DNA of 47,818 nt. It comes from Pseudomonadota bacterium. GTDB taxonomy: Bacteria > Myxococcota_A > UBA796 > GCA-2862545. Made by a program: the position numbers and the translations under genes. The notes under the pieces were generated by a model. The model did not search any database, was not told the DNA's origin, and was given only the letters and a program-made list of their open reading frames with translations. Positions 38,823 through 47,565 of the stretch are shown here, piece after piece; position 1 is the first letter of the stretch; every line of letters begins with the position of its first letter. The stretch lies in assembly GCA_947505245.1 (NCBI GenBank), contig CANNIZ010000034.1, positions 1-47,818 on the forward strand. Reading direction: 5' to 3'.

Positions 38823-40754
38823 ATGCTGGTATCTTTGGCACTGTCGGCGTACGCACAAGACAGTCTCCCGATTCCAATCCCAGACCTGAACGCGCAACTG
38901 TACCGCACGCCGGTGGACTCTCAAGCCACGTTGTGGACGGACGACACCACGGTCAACAAGGACGGCGGACCCGTCGCTCGCGTCATGGCCGGGTACGTTC
39001 ACCAGCCGTTCGTGTTCGTCTCCAACGCCGGCCAGCGGGTGCCGCTATTCGATCACGGCGCCGGCCTCAACCTCATCGCGGGCTACAGCGTCAACCACTT
39101 CCGCGCCTCGATCGACGTCCCCGTGTGGCTGTCGGCGACGACCGCGTCCTCGGCGACGAGCTCGCCAGGCGGCGCCGGGTTGGGCGACATCGCCGTCGAC
39201 CTCAAGGTCGTCGGGACTGACCGCGAGACCGCGCCCGTCGGGCTCGGCGCAAGCGCGCGCGTGACCTTGCCGACCGGAAAGGTGGGCGACGTTCCGATCG
39301 GCAATCCGAACCTCGGTTGGGAGATCAGCGCCATCGTCGACAAGGAGGTCGCCGACGGCGTACTCCTCGCGGGAAACATCGGCGTACGCGGCTCGAACAA
39401 GTCCGAGATGTCCAACGTCACGCTCGGCGACGCGCTGGTGTTCCGGTTCGGCGGCGGCTACGCGATCAACGACGCCTGCGGAATCTCGGGGGACGTCGCC
39501 GGAAGCTTGGCGTTTGCCTCCCTTCGCAACGCCGCTGGGACGCCGGTCGAGGCCATGCTCGGCGGGTGGGGTCGCGCCGCGGACAGCTGGGTCGTTCGCG
39601 GCGGCGTCGGCACCGGACTCACGTCCGGGATCGGCGCGCCCGTGGCCCGGGTCGTCGTCGGGATCGGCTACGAGCCCCCGACCGTGCTGGACACCGACCT
39701 CGACGAGATCCCGGACGCCTCGGACGGTTGCCCGCTCGACGCGGAAGATGTCGATCAGTTCGAGGACGCCGACGGCTGCCCCGAGTTGGACAACGACAAG
39801 GACGGCATCGCCGACGCCACCGACAAGTGTCCGAACGAGCCCGAAGACATGGACTCGTGGGAGGACAGCGACGGCTGCAAGGACCCGACGACCCACATCC
39901 GCATCCGTGTTTATGACGTTCAGACCGGCGCTCCCGCGCTCGGCCTCGCCGCCACCGTCACCTCGAAGGTCGCAGGCGCAGCGGTCAATCTCGCCGGCGA
40001 CGACGACTTCGAGCTCGATCTACAGCCTGGAACCTACCAGATCGACACCATCCTCGCCGGCTACCTGCCGCTCGCAGCGGCCGCGTTCGAGGTGAAAGAC
40101 GGCCCCCCGGTGGAGCAGCGTTTCACCGTTCAAAAAGACGTCGCACCCGGCACGCTCCGACTGCGCGTCACGGATCCGAACGGCAACCCCATCCCCAACG
40201 CGACCTACGCCTTGAACGACAACCCCGCGACCAGCGTCGGTGAAGCCGGGAAGCTCGAGTCCAAGCTCACGCCCGGCGGCTACGTGCTGATGGTGCGCGC
40301 GGACGGCTTCGCGCCCAGCACCTTCCCCGCCACCGTGCGCGAAGGCCAGACCGCGTCGTTCAACGTCGTGCTTCAGCCCGCCAAGGTCGTCATCACGAAG
40401 GAGAAGCTCGACATCAAGGAGAAGGTGTACTTCGAGACCGGCAAGGCGATCATCAAGCCCGAAAGCTACAAGTTGCTCGACGAGATCGCCGGCATCCTGC
40501 TCGACCACCCGGAAATCCTCATGATTCGAATCGAAGGCCACACGGACTCACGCGGCGTCGACGCCGACAACCTCCGCCTCTCCCAGGCTCGCGCCGAATC
40601 GGTCCGCACCTACTTCGCCGACAAGGGCGTCGAGGGAGCACGCCTGAGCGCCGTCGGCTTCGGCGAGACGCGCCCGTTGGACCCCGCGCTGACGACGACG
40701 GCGTACGACAAGAACCGCCGCGTCGAATTTTATATCGAGAAGTGGGCGGAATAG
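38823..40754 (+). CDS. OmpA-family outer membrane protein with TSP3 and PEGA-like repeats
   Basis: A 643-residue protein with a short signal peptide (MLVSLALSAYAQDS). Domain order: a beta-barrel-like region (about 40-295, FRFGGGYAINDACGISGDVA, GLTSGIGAPVARVVVGIGYE), thrombospondin type 3 calcium repeats (DTDLDEIPDASDGCPLDAED, DNDKDGIADATDKCPNEPED), carboxypeptidase-regulatory/PEGA-like domains (GTYQIDTILAGYLPL, GTLRLRVTDPNGNPIPNATY, GGYVLMVRADGFAPSTFPA), and a C-terminal OmpA peptidoglycan-binding domain (IRIEGHTDSRGVDADNLRLS). It should tether the outer membrane to peptidoglycan. The start ATG 38823 is chosen for a GAGGG just upstream; an in-frame ATG at 38787 lacks one. Confidence 0.93.
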   Translation: MLVSLALSAYAQDSLPIPIPDLNAQLYRTPVDSQATLWTDDTTVNKDGGPVARVMAGYVHQPFVFVSNAGQRVPLFDHGAGLNLIAGYSVNHFRASIDVPVWLSATTASSATSSPGGAGLGDIAVDLKVVGTDRETAPVGLGASARVTLPTGKVGDVPIGNPNLGWEISAIVDKEVADGVLLAGNIGVRGSNKSEMSNVTLGDALVFRFGGGYAINDACGISGDVAGSLAFASLRNAAGTPVEAMLGGWGRAADSWVVRGGVGTGLTSGIGAPVARVVVGIGYEPPTVLDTDLDEIPDASDGCPLDAEDVDQFEDADGCPELDNDKDGIADATDKCPNEPEDMDSWEDSDGCKDPTTHIRIRVYDVQTGAPALGLAATVTSKVAGAAVNLAGDDDFELDLQPGTYQIDTILAGYLPLAAAAFEVKDGPPVEQRFTVQKDVAPGTLRLRVTDPNGNPIPNATYALNDNPATSVGEAGKLESKLTPGGYVLMVRADGFAPSTFPATVREGQTASFNVVLQPAKVVITKEKLDIKEKVYFETGKAIIKPESYKLLDEIAGILLDHPEILMIRIEGHTDSRGVDADNLRLSQARAESVRTYFADKGVEGARLSAVGFGETRPLDPALTTTAYDKNRRVEFYIEKWAE

Positions 40755-40770
40755 GCCCCATCCACGAGGA

Positions 40771-41802
40771 TCAGCCGCGTGCGGCGATCGCCCGTTCGTA
40801 CGCGGCCAGCGTGCTCGCGACGAGCGCCGCAGGGTCATGTCGCGACCGCAGCCGCTCGACGGCGCTCGCCGACAGCCTCGGATGCGACGCGAGCGCTGCG
40901 CTCAACGCCTTGACGTCACCGGGCTCCACGAGCACGCCGTCCTTCCCGACGACCTCGGGCACGCCCCCCGCTCGCGAAGCGACGACTGGAACTCCGGCGA
41001 GCATCGCCTCGATCACGGCCTGACCAAGGCCCTCCTCGAGCGACGGGTGTACGAAGCGGTCGGCGGCCCCAAGCCACTCACAAACGTCGCCGCGCGAGCC
41101 GAGCAACCGGACGCGATCGACCAGCCCCGCTGCGGCGATCTGCGCCTCGAGTCGACCTCGCAGCGGGCCCTCGCCAGCGACGGTGAGGAACGCGTTCGGG
41201 ACCGCGCGCAGGGCGTCGATCAACACGCGATGCCCCTTGTGTTCAACCAACGCGCCGACGGCCGCCAACCACTCCGCCCCGTCGGGCACACCGAGCCGAA
41301 GACGGGCCTCCCGACGATCGATCTCCCGCAGCCACGGCGCCGCGTCGACCGCGTCGGGCACGACGTCGATGTTCGAAGGCTCCACGCCGCCCGCGATCAG
41401 CACGCCACTCACGGCCTCGCTGACCGCGACGTAGCGAGCCGCCGCTCGGTACTTGATGCGCTTCAACGGCCCGACGACCCCCGTCCCAACCGCGAAGTCC
41501 ACGCGGCGGTGCACCACCACCGGTCGGCCCCCCGCCGCGAGCAGCGCGAGCGAGTGGGCGCGCGACGTGTGTGCTGCGAGCACGTCCGGGGCCAGCACCT
41601 GTACGAGGGCGCGCAGACGCAATGCCGAGAACGGCCCGCCCAACACCGGATGCACCCGCACGTCTTCGTCCGCGAGCGCGCCTGCCAGCGGTGCGTCAGC
41701 GACCAGCGCCACACCGAGCCCCGGCGACCGGCGCAACAACAGCGCGAGTTGGACCTGTCCGCCGCGCCACTCGCGCGCCGTGTCCACATGAAGCACCCTC
41801 AC
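40771..41802 (-). CDS. Glycosyltransferase family 4 protein
   Basis: A 343-residue GT4 enzyme beginning VRVLHVDTAREWRGGQVQLA, the glycine-rich acceptor-side start. The C-terminal half has LAAVGALVEHKGHRVLIDAL, VAGEGPLRGRLEAQIAAAGL and the donor signature HPSLEEGLGQAVIEAMLAG with the EX7E glutamates. It should add a sugar from a nucleotide donor to a lipid or polysaccharide acceptor. GTG 41802 overlaps the stop of the 59-residue Trm112-like gene (GTGA). It is convergent with the OmpA gene. Confidence 0.87.
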   Translation of the reverse strand: MRVLHVDTAREWRGGQVQLALLLRRSPGLGVALVADAPLAGALADEDVRVHPVLGGPFSALRLRALVQVLAPDVLAAHTSRAHSLALLAAGGRPVVVHRRVDFAVGTGVVGPLKRIKYRAAARYVAVSEAVSGVLIAGGVEPSNIDVVPDAVDAAPWLREIDRREARLRLGVPDGAEWLAAVGALVEHKGHRVLIDALRAVPNAFLTVAGEGPLRGRLEAQIAAAGLVDRVRLLGSRGDVCEWLGAADRFVHPSLEEGLGQAVIEAMLAGVPVVASRAGGVPEVVGKDGVLVEPGDVKALSAALASHPRLSASAVERLRSRHDPAALVASTLAAYERAIAARG

Positions 41803-41978
41803 GGGTGCGGTTCGACCGGGCGCGCGCACTCGTCGACCAGGAACGGCACGCCGTCTTCCACGGGCCAGCGCACGTTGCACCGCTCGCAGACGAGGGAGCC
41901 GGGCGCGTCCACGAGCTCGCCACGGCAGCGGGGACACACCAACAGCCCGCGTACATCGACCGGGATCGCGCCGCTCAC
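41799..41978 (-). CDS. Trm112/YcaR-like small zinc-ribbon protein
   Basis: A 59-residue gene too short for many callers. It starts at GTG 41978 and reads GLLVCPRCRGELV, SLVCERCNVRWPVEDGVPFL, with C15/C18 and C31/C34 as zinc ligands and the WPVEDGVPFL tail of UPF0434/Trm112-like proteins. In eukaryotes and archaea Trm112 activates methyltransferases; bacterial relatives are mostly uncharacterised. It is coupled to its upstream neighbour (GTGA 41975-41978) and to the glycosyltransferase downstream (GTGA 41799-41802), which strongly supports that it is real. No methyltransferase lies in this cluster. Confidence 0.82.
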   Translation of the reverse strand: MSGAIPVDVRGLLVCPRCRGELVDAPGSLVCERCNVRWPVEDGVPFLVDECARPVEPHP

Positions 41979-42922
41979 CAGCTCTTCCTGCGAACGGGGA
42001 TCGCTCCCTCGAGCGCGGGGCCAGGGTCCACCGTGAGCGAGGTGGGTGCGTCAGGCAGGTCCACCTCCACCGTCTCACCGACGTCGAACGACTCCCCAGG
42101 CGCCAGGCGGACGAGGTGGCCGTATTGGTGGTAGTCCGGCGCCCGCGTGCCCTCGTTGCCCGCCGACGACGCCGTGGGCGTGCCCGTCACGTCCCACGTG
42201 CGCTCCACGAGGCCTCCGCCCGCCACATCGAACACCGCGGTTCCGTGGTGCTCCATGGACAACGTGATTCCCCCTTCACCGATCTGGCTGACCCCGCGGC
42301 CCGCTGACTCGATCGTCGCCAGCCCCTCCGCGCCGAACGTGGCCCGGTTGACGAACGCCGCGCTCCCGACGGTGCCGATGAGCGTAGGGGCTTGAAACAG
42401 GACGTTGCGGCTGTGGGCCCACACGCCGCCCTCGGCCGCACCGCTTCGCGGAAGCGGAAGCTCGAACGCCGCGAACGCGCGGCTCAACACGATGCGCACG
42501 TTCTCGGCCATCAGCCCTTCGCGCCGCTCGCGGTTGGGAAGGCCGACGAGCCCGAATGCTTCAAGACGACCGTCCCGTCGCAGCGACAGCTCGATCGTAG
42601 CGCCGGTGACACGCTGGTCGACCTCGGGCAGGATCTCGGTGAGCAGGCCGGCACGCCTTGCAGTGGCCTGATCACCTGGCATCGCCGCGGCCATGACACC
42701 GAGGTCATCGACGTTGCAGCGGATGGATAACGACCGCTTCGAGGATGCCGCGTCGGCGACGCAATCGACGAGCACCCGCACCTGCCACGCGATGACCCGC
42801 GCCTGCGCGTTGCGGGAGGCGTAGAACCACAACGGATTTGGGGCCACCACCTCGCTCTCGATGGCGTAGCGACGGTGCTCTCCCACCTCCCAACGCCAGA
42901 CGAGCGCGGCCTCGGCCTCCAT
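41975..42922 (-). CDS. Hypothetical protein between saccharopine dehydrogenase-like and Trm112-like genes
   Basis: A 315-residue protein with no family I recognise. It has no signal peptide and appears beta-rich (WRWEVGEHRRYAIESEVVAP; TGATIELSLRRDGRLEAFGL), rich in Glu/Arg and with aromatic residues; the C-terminal part ends DPGPALEGAIPVRRKSW. Start is ATG 42922, in a GTGATG that overlaps the saccharopine dehydrogenase-like stop; GTG 42925 is an alternative. It is coupled to the Trm112-like gene by GTGA. Being in a coupled cluster implies a joint role, but none can be read. Confidence 0.65.
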   Translation of the reverse strand: MEAEAALVWRWEVGEHRRYAIESEVVAPNPLWFYASRNAQARVIAWQVRVLVDCVADAASSKRSLSIRCNVDDLGVMAAAMPGDQATARRAGLLTEILPEVDQRVTGATIELSLRRDGRLEAFGLVGLPNRERREGLMAENVRIVLSRAFAAFELPLPRSGAAEGGVWAHSRNVLFQAPTLIGTVGSAAFVNRATFGAEGLATIESAGRGVSQIGEGGITLSMEHHGTAVFDVAGGGLVERTWDVTGTPTASSAGNEGTRAPDYHQYGHLVRLAPGESFDVGETVEVDLPDAPTSLTVDPGPALEGAIPVRRKSW

Positions 42923-44073
42923 CACGCCACGGTCTCCCATCGCAGCGGAAGATCGCGCGCGGCGAGGTGCTCGAGGAACCGCTCGGGCGGCACGCCGACC
43001 TCGAGCCGCACGCCGCCCTTGTCCGTCTCGCCAGCCGCGATCATCCACGCGACCACCGCCGCCGGGTAGGCCGTTCCGCGCTCCATCGCAGAGAACCCTG
43101 TCTTCTCGTCGAATCGATCGAGCAACACCCAACGTCCGGCGCCGTCGGGACCGCGCGCCTCGACCATGAGCGCGACGAGATCGCGGCCCTGGGGACGGGT
43201 CAACCGCGGACGGAGCAGCGTCGCGAGCACGTCGCGCGGCTTGACCTTGACGCCGCGCACGTCGATCGGCTCCTCGGAGAGCAGCCCCGCGTCGCGGTAC
43301 GCGACGAACTTCTGGATATGCCCGGGATAGCGCAGGGTCTTGTACTCGTAGGTCTGAAGCTTGCCTGCGAACGTGTCCGGACAGGTGCTGGTGCCGCCGC
43401 TGGTGGCGAACGCTTCGAGCTTGCCGAGGCCAGGGAAGTCCACCGTAGCGATCTCGTCGAGGCACGGGACCCGAACCCGCTCGCCATTTCGCAGCGCGTC
43501 CGCGTAGCCTGCGTACTCGTTGAGCAGGCCTTCCATCGCGAACACGAGGTGGTAGCCGAACGGCGGCACCGGATCTTGGGCGAGGCCACCACAAAACACG
43601 CGAACTTCGGTGGCGCCCGGCACGCGCGCCAGGGCCGCCGGCGCGAGCGTGTTGCCAAGACCCGGCGCGAGGCCGCAGTCGGGGACCAACGCGACCCCGC
43701 GGGCCTTTGCCGCCGCGTCCATCGCCAGGACCTGACCGCTCACCGCGGTGTTGCCGCCAAGATCGCAATAGCCCGACCCCGCTTCGATACACGCGGCCGC
43801 GATCGGAGGATTCAGGAAGTACGGGACGGCCGAGAGCAGCGCAGAGCAGCCATCGAGGGCCGCTTTAAGCGTCTCGGGTTTGGAGGCATCCGCCTGCATC
43901 GCGGTAATCTTGACGCCACCCACCAGGCCTCGGACGCGCGCGGCGGACCGCTCCGCCTGGGCGAGATCGAAGTCCACCAACCGGACCTCGTCCGCGCCTC
44001 GCATCGCGAGGTCATAAGCAGCGCATGTGCCTTGCATGCCCGCGCCAAGAACGGTGAACACGAACCGGGCCAT
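42922..44073 (-). CDS. Saccharopine/lysine dehydrogenase-like oxidoreductase
   Basis: A 383-residue protein of the saccharopine dehydrogenase family. The N-terminal Rossmann domain has VLGAGMQGTCAAYDLA (8-23), then VRLVDFDLAQAERSAARV. Active-site-region segments include SAVPYFLNPPIAAACIEAGS, YCDLGGNTAV and DCGLAPGLGNTLA. The length and motifs are close to lysine 6-dehydrogenase as well as to saccharopine dehydrogenase of the NADP type. It is likely to act on lysine or a related amino acid; which one is not determinable. It is the first gene of the four-gene minus-strand cluster and is divergent from the HEAT-cyclophilin gene. Confidence 0.82.
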   Translation of the reverse strand: MARFVFTVLGAGMQGTCAAYDLAMRGADEVRLVDFDLAQAERSAARVRGLVGGVKITAMQADASKPETLKAALDGCSALLSAVPYFLNPPIAAACIEAGSGYCDLGGNTAVSGQVLAMDAAAKARGVALVPDCGLAPGLGNTLAPAALARVPGATEVRVFCGGLAQDPVPPFGYHLVFAMEGLLNEYAGYADALRNGERVRVPCLDEIATVDFPGLGKLEAFATSGGTSTCPDTFAGKLQTYEYKTLRYPGHIQKFVAYRDAGLLSEEPIDVRGVKVKPRDVLATLLRPRLTRPQGRDLVALMVEARGPDGAGRWVLLDRFDEKTGFSAMERGTAYPAAVVAWMIAAGETDKGGVRLEVGVPPERFLEHLAARDLPLRWETVA

Positions 44074-44094
44074 CGAACCTCCACCGCGTTGGGA

Positions 44095-44100
44095 TACCCT
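44095..44100 (+). promoter_or_regulatory. Possible -10 element TACCCT upstream of HEAT-cyclophilin gene
   Basis: TACCCT is followed six bases later by a GGGGGAA (44107-44113) and ATG 44118, a looser form of the spacing seen at 4356 and 18795. Evidence is only spacing. Confidence 0.25.
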
Positions 44101-44117
44101 CGCGTTGGGGGAACGTC

Positions 44118-46088
44118 ATGCTGGTCGTGCTGGGGGCTCTCGCATTCGCCGCCGACAACCCGCCTCCGGCCTCGCCGATCGCGCAGGTCCAGGCGCTCGA
44201 ATGGCAACGCAGCGACCCGTCCACGTTCGAATCGTTCGCGGACGACCCTGACGCTTCGGTGCGACGCGCCGCTGCCGTCGGCCTCGGACGGCTTCGAAAC
44301 CCCGCGGCGCTCGGGCTGCTCGAGGGCCTCGCGTCCGACCTGGACGCGAACGTCGCGAGCGCAGCCCGGGAGGCGCTCGGGTACACGCCCGGCGCCGCGA
44401 TCCTGATCCGGCACATGTTGGACGCCGACCCCTCCAGGGCGGCCTGGGGCGTACCCGCCGTCACCGACGATCGTCGCGGAGCGCTGCTTCGCGCGCTCGG
44501 TCGCCAAGGCGACGCGACCGATGTCGCCCGGCTCACGGCCGCGATCGCGGAACCTGGCGCTGACGGAGCCTCTGCGGCCGACGCGGTCGCGCGGCTCGCG
44601 CGCCGAAAGGTCGACAACGGAGCCGCCGCCGTACCCGCGCTCGTCGACTGCCTCGTTCGCATCGATCCCGCAGTCGTCGAAGCGTGCGCGCAGGCGCTCC
44701 GACGCGTCGACGTGTCGGCGGCGGACGAAGCCACCACCCGCGAGCTAAAGGCCCGCTGGGACCAGCTCCCGACGGGTCCCGCACGCGCCTGGGCCTTGCG
44801 CGCCGCCTACCTCCGCATGGACGCCCCCGAGCGTACGGCCGCGCTCACGCGCGCGCTGTCCGACCCTGATCCCCTCGTTCGCATCGCCGCCCTCGACGCC
44901 GCCGGCGCGGGCGATCTGCCGTTTCCGGCCCTCGCGGACGCCCATGCCGACGGCCGCGCAGGGGTGCGCTCTGCAGCCACCGCTGCGATCGGGCGTACCG
45001 GCGGCGACAACGGGCGCATCTTCTTCGAGACCCAGGTCACCAACGCGGACGCCTGGGAGGCCACCGAGGCAATGGAGGCGCGGATCGCGGGTGGAGGAGC
45101 CGTCGACGTCGCGATCGCCACCGATCCCACCGGCGCCCCCCAGCTTCGGGCCGCCGCGATCGCCTCCGTGCGCGACGCCAGCACGCTCGTCACGCTCGCC
45201 TCGGACGTGTCCCCCCTCGTGCGCTCCGCCGCAGCGGGCCGGCTCGCTGAGCTCGGCACCGCCGTAAGCCCCAAAGACGCGCTCGCGATGCTCGCGCACG
45301 AGGACTTCGTCGTCCGGCAGGCCGCGATCGAGATCCTCACCGCGCATGAGGCTCGAACCGGCGCAAACCCCGTCGCGTTCGTGCCGGCTCTCATCCTGCA
45401 GCTCCGCACCGACACCGACCCGGACGCGCTCGCCGCGGGCTTCACGTTGCTCGCGGAGCGCGCTCGCAAGCGTCCCGGCGACGTCGACGTGCGCGACAAC
45501 GTGCTGAAGGCGTCGATCGCGCGCGGACTTTCGAGCGCGGACCTCCCGGTGCGAGAGGCCGCCGCGCACCTCGCCAAGGAGCTCAAATACACGCCCGGAC
45601 CGGTGGATCGCCGCGTCGACTTCCCCGTTCCGGACGCCGGTCAGGCGGTGCAAATTCGCTCCGCCCGCGTGATCACGAACCGCGGCGAGCTGCGGATCGA
45701 GTTGTGGCCGGAGGTCGCCCCGGTCGCGGTGTGGAATTTCGCGCGGCTCGCCGAGTCGAATTTCTTCGACGGCGTCGTATTTCACCGCGTCGTCCCCGGT
45801 TTCGTCATCCAGACCGGCGACCAGCGCGGAGACGGCAGCGGAGGTCCCGGGTACACGCTGCCCGACGAGGTCTCCGACCGGCCGTTCGCCACTGGAGGCG
45901 TCGGCATGGCGCGGTCGACGGCGTTCGATACGGGCGGCTCGCAGTGGTTCGTCACCACGTCGCCGCAACCCTCGCTCGTCGGCGACTACACGCAGTTCGG
46001 GCAGGTCACCGACGGGATGCGCGTCGCCAAGCAGATCCGTCGCGGCGATGTCGTGCTGGACGTCATCATCGAGCGTAACAAGCCGTGA
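44118..46088 (+). CDS. HEAT-repeat protein with C-terminal cyclophilin (peptidyl-prolyl isomerase) domain
   Basis: A 656-residue protein with a signal peptide (MLVVLGALAFAADN). Residues 30-480 are HEAT repeats (DDPDASVRRAAAVGLGRLRN, SDPDPLVRIAALDAAGAGDL, SDVSPLVRSAAAGRLAELGT, DLPVREAAAHLAKELK). Residues 490-656 form a cyclophilin domain: RGELRIELWPEVAPVAVWNF, FHRVVPGFVIQTGDQRGDGS with the catalytic Arg of FHRV, and GGSQWFVTTSPQPSLVGDYT. It probably speeds proline isomerisation in exported proteins, with the HEAT part binding clients. Its stop is coupled to the RNHCP gene (GTGA 46085-46088). Confidence 0.9.
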   Translation: MLVVLGALAFAADNPPPASPIAQVQALEWQRSDPSTFESFADDPDASVRRAAAVGLGRLRNPAALGLLEGLASDLDANVASAAREALGYTPGAAILIRHMLDADPSRAAWGVPAVTDDRRGALLRALGRQGDATDVARLTAAIAEPGADGASAADAVARLARRKVDNGAAAVPALVDCLVRIDPAVVEACAQALRRVDVSAADEATTRELKARWDQLPTGPARAWALRAAYLRMDAPERTAALTRALSDPDPLVRIAALDAAGAGDLPFPALADAHADGRAGVRSAATAAIGRTGGDNGRIFFETQVTNADAWEATEAMEARIAGGGAVDVAIATDPTGAPQLRAAAIASVRDASTLVTLASDVSPLVRSAAAGRLAELGTAVSPKDALAMLAHEDFVVRQAAIEILTAHEARTGANPVAFVPALILQLRTDTDPDALAAGFTLLAERARKRPGDVDVRDNVLKASIARGLSSADLPVREAAAHLAKELKYTPGPVDRRVDFPVPDAGQAVQIRSARVITNRGELRIELWPEVAPVAVWNFARLAESNFFDGVVFHRVVPGFVIQTGDQRGDGSGGPGYTLPDEVSDRPFATGGVGMARSTAFDTGGSQWFVTTSPQPSLVGDYTQFGQVTDGMRVAKQIRRGDVVLDVIIERNKP

Positions 46089-46597
46089 AGGAGTGGCTCG
46101 CGGGCCTGCGGTCGCGCGGCGACATCAAGCGTGCGGGCGCGGAAGTCGATGGGGACCCCGCCCTCCGACTACGGCTCGAGGACCTCGCCCACAAGCGCGG
46201 GATCGACGTAGACGCGTCGTGGACCGGGAAGCGTCTCGTGCGGGCCCTGCTCGATCGCGCAGAGCAGGCGCAGCGGATCGGGAACCCGACCAAGATCGAC
46301 GAACCGTTTACGTGCACCCATTGCGGTCGCGACGTCCCTCGCCACGGGCGCACCGCGCGCGACCACTGCCCGTTCTGCCTTCGCTCGCTGCATGTCGACG
46401 TGATCCCCGGCGATCGGGCAGCTGACTGCGGCGGTCTGCTCGACCCCATCGGGCTCGAGATCCGCCACAACGAGCCCGTGATCACGTTCCGGTGCCGCAC
46501 GTGCGGCGCCACCAAGGTGAACCGCGCGGCCACCGACGGAGACCCTCCCGACGACGCCGACATCGTTCGACGGCTGTCGCGCGGGGAGGTCGTGTGA
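46085..46597 (+). CDS. RNHCP-domain zinc-binding protein
   Basis: A 170-residue protein. The N-terminal helical part (about 1-70) is followed by an RNHCP domain: FTCTHCGRDV, the naming motif region ARDHCPFCLRSLHVDVIPGD, ADCGG and ITFRCRTCGATKVNRAA, giving pairs of cysteines for zinc. The activity is unknown; the domain appears in proteins linked to RNA or translation. GTG 46085 overlaps the cyclophilin-fusion stop, and its stop overlaps tilS (GTGA 46594-46597), which suggests a link with tRNA modification. Confidence 0.8.
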   Translation: MKEWLAGLRSRGDIKRAGAEVDGDPALRLRLEDLAHKRGIDVDASWTGKRLVRALLDRAEQAQRIGNPTKIDEPFTCTHCGRDVPRHGRTARDHCPFCLRSLHVDVIPGDRAADCGGLLDPIGLEIRHNEPVITFRCRTCGATKVNRAATDGDPPDDADIVRRLSRGEVV

Positions 46598-47496
46598 GGC
46601 CTGGCGCCCTCCTCCATCGCGTCGGCGAGAACATCCGCGACCACGCGCTGTGGGCGTCTGGCGACCGCGTGATCGTCGCAGTGTCCGGCGGGCTCGACTC
46701 GGTGGTGCTGCTCGACGTGCTCGTACGCATCGACCGCTGGCACGGCGGCGCCCTCGAGGTGGCGACGGTCGATCACGCTCAGCGGCCCGACAGCGCCGAC
46801 GACGCCGCGTACGTCGCAGGCCTCGCGCTCGCGCACGGCCTCCGTTGCAGCGTATTGAAGGTCGAGCTGCCACCCAACGCGTCCGAGGAGCGAGCCCGCG
46901 AAGCCCGGTACGGGGCGCTGGACACCCTCGGAGATGGGGTCCTCGCCCTCGCGCACCACCAGCGGGATCAGGCCGAGACGCTTCTGGTGCAGCTGTTGCG
47001 CGGGACCGGGCTGCGCGGCCTCGCTGGCATGGGATTCCGCGTGGGGCGACGCGCGCGGCCCCTGCTGGACGTGCCTCACCACGACCTCCTCGCCTATGCC
47101 GACGAAAACAACCTCACCTGGCGCGAGGACGCGACGAACAGCGACCCGCGGTACCTCCGAAATCGCGTTCGAAACGAGGTCCTCCCCATGCTCGAGGGCC
47201 TGCGGCCCGGCGCCACCAACGCGATCGCCCGCACCGCAGCCCACATCGCAGCCGATCAGGCGTTCCTGGAGGCCTCGATTGCGTCGTGGGGTATCGAGGT
47301 CCCCGACGTCGTGGACCGCGACCTCGCTCGGCGCTCGCCGGACCCGATCGCGCGGCTCGCCATCCTGCGCGCGTTTCCCCACCTTTCCAGCGCCCACGTC
47401 GACGCGGTGCTCACCGCCGCGCGCGGTGACGGGGGAACCATCGAGGTAGCAGGCGGAAAGATCACGGTCGACGCCGAACGCATCACGCGCACTTGA
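46594..47496 (+). CDS. tilS: tRNA(Ile)-lysidine synthase
   Basis: A 300-residue N-type ATP pyrophosphatase that modifies C34 of tRNA-Ile(CAU) to lysidine. The PP-loop SGGLDSVVLL lies at 31-40 (VIVAVSGGLDS), then VDHAQRPDSADDAAYVAG, EERAREARYGAL, LAHHQRDQAETLLVQLLRGT and RPLLDVPHHDLLAYADENNL, TNSDPRYLRNRVRNEVLPML. The C-terminal domain of long forms is reduced, but a short-form enzyme is common. The start is GTG 46594, with GGGGAGG upstream. It precedes ftsH, an order conserved in many bacteria. Confidence 0.93.
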   Translation: MRPGALLHRVGENIRDHALWASGDRVIVAVSGGLDSVVLLDVLVRIDRWHGGALEVATVDHAQRPDSADDAAYVAGLALAHGLRCSVLKVELPPNASEERAREARYGALDTLGDGVLALAHHQRDQAETLLVQLLRGTGLRGLAGMGFRVGRRARPLLDVPHHDLLAYADENNLTWREDATNSDPRYLRNRVRNEVLPMLEGLRPGATNAIARTAAHIAADQAFLEASIASWGIEVPDVVDRDLARRSPDPIARLAILRAFPHLSSAHVDAVLTAARGDGGTIEVAGGKITVDAERITRT

Positions 47497-47565
47497 AATG
47501 TCTGGCGGCGCGTACACGTTATGGGGCCTAGTTGTGCGTACCCAGAGACCTTCGGAGTGCCGTCA

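Noticed and set aside
42838..44406. 522-codon plus-strand frame
   Set aside because: It is antisense to the saccharopine dehydrogenase-like gene and runs out of frame into the HEAT-cyclophilin gene.
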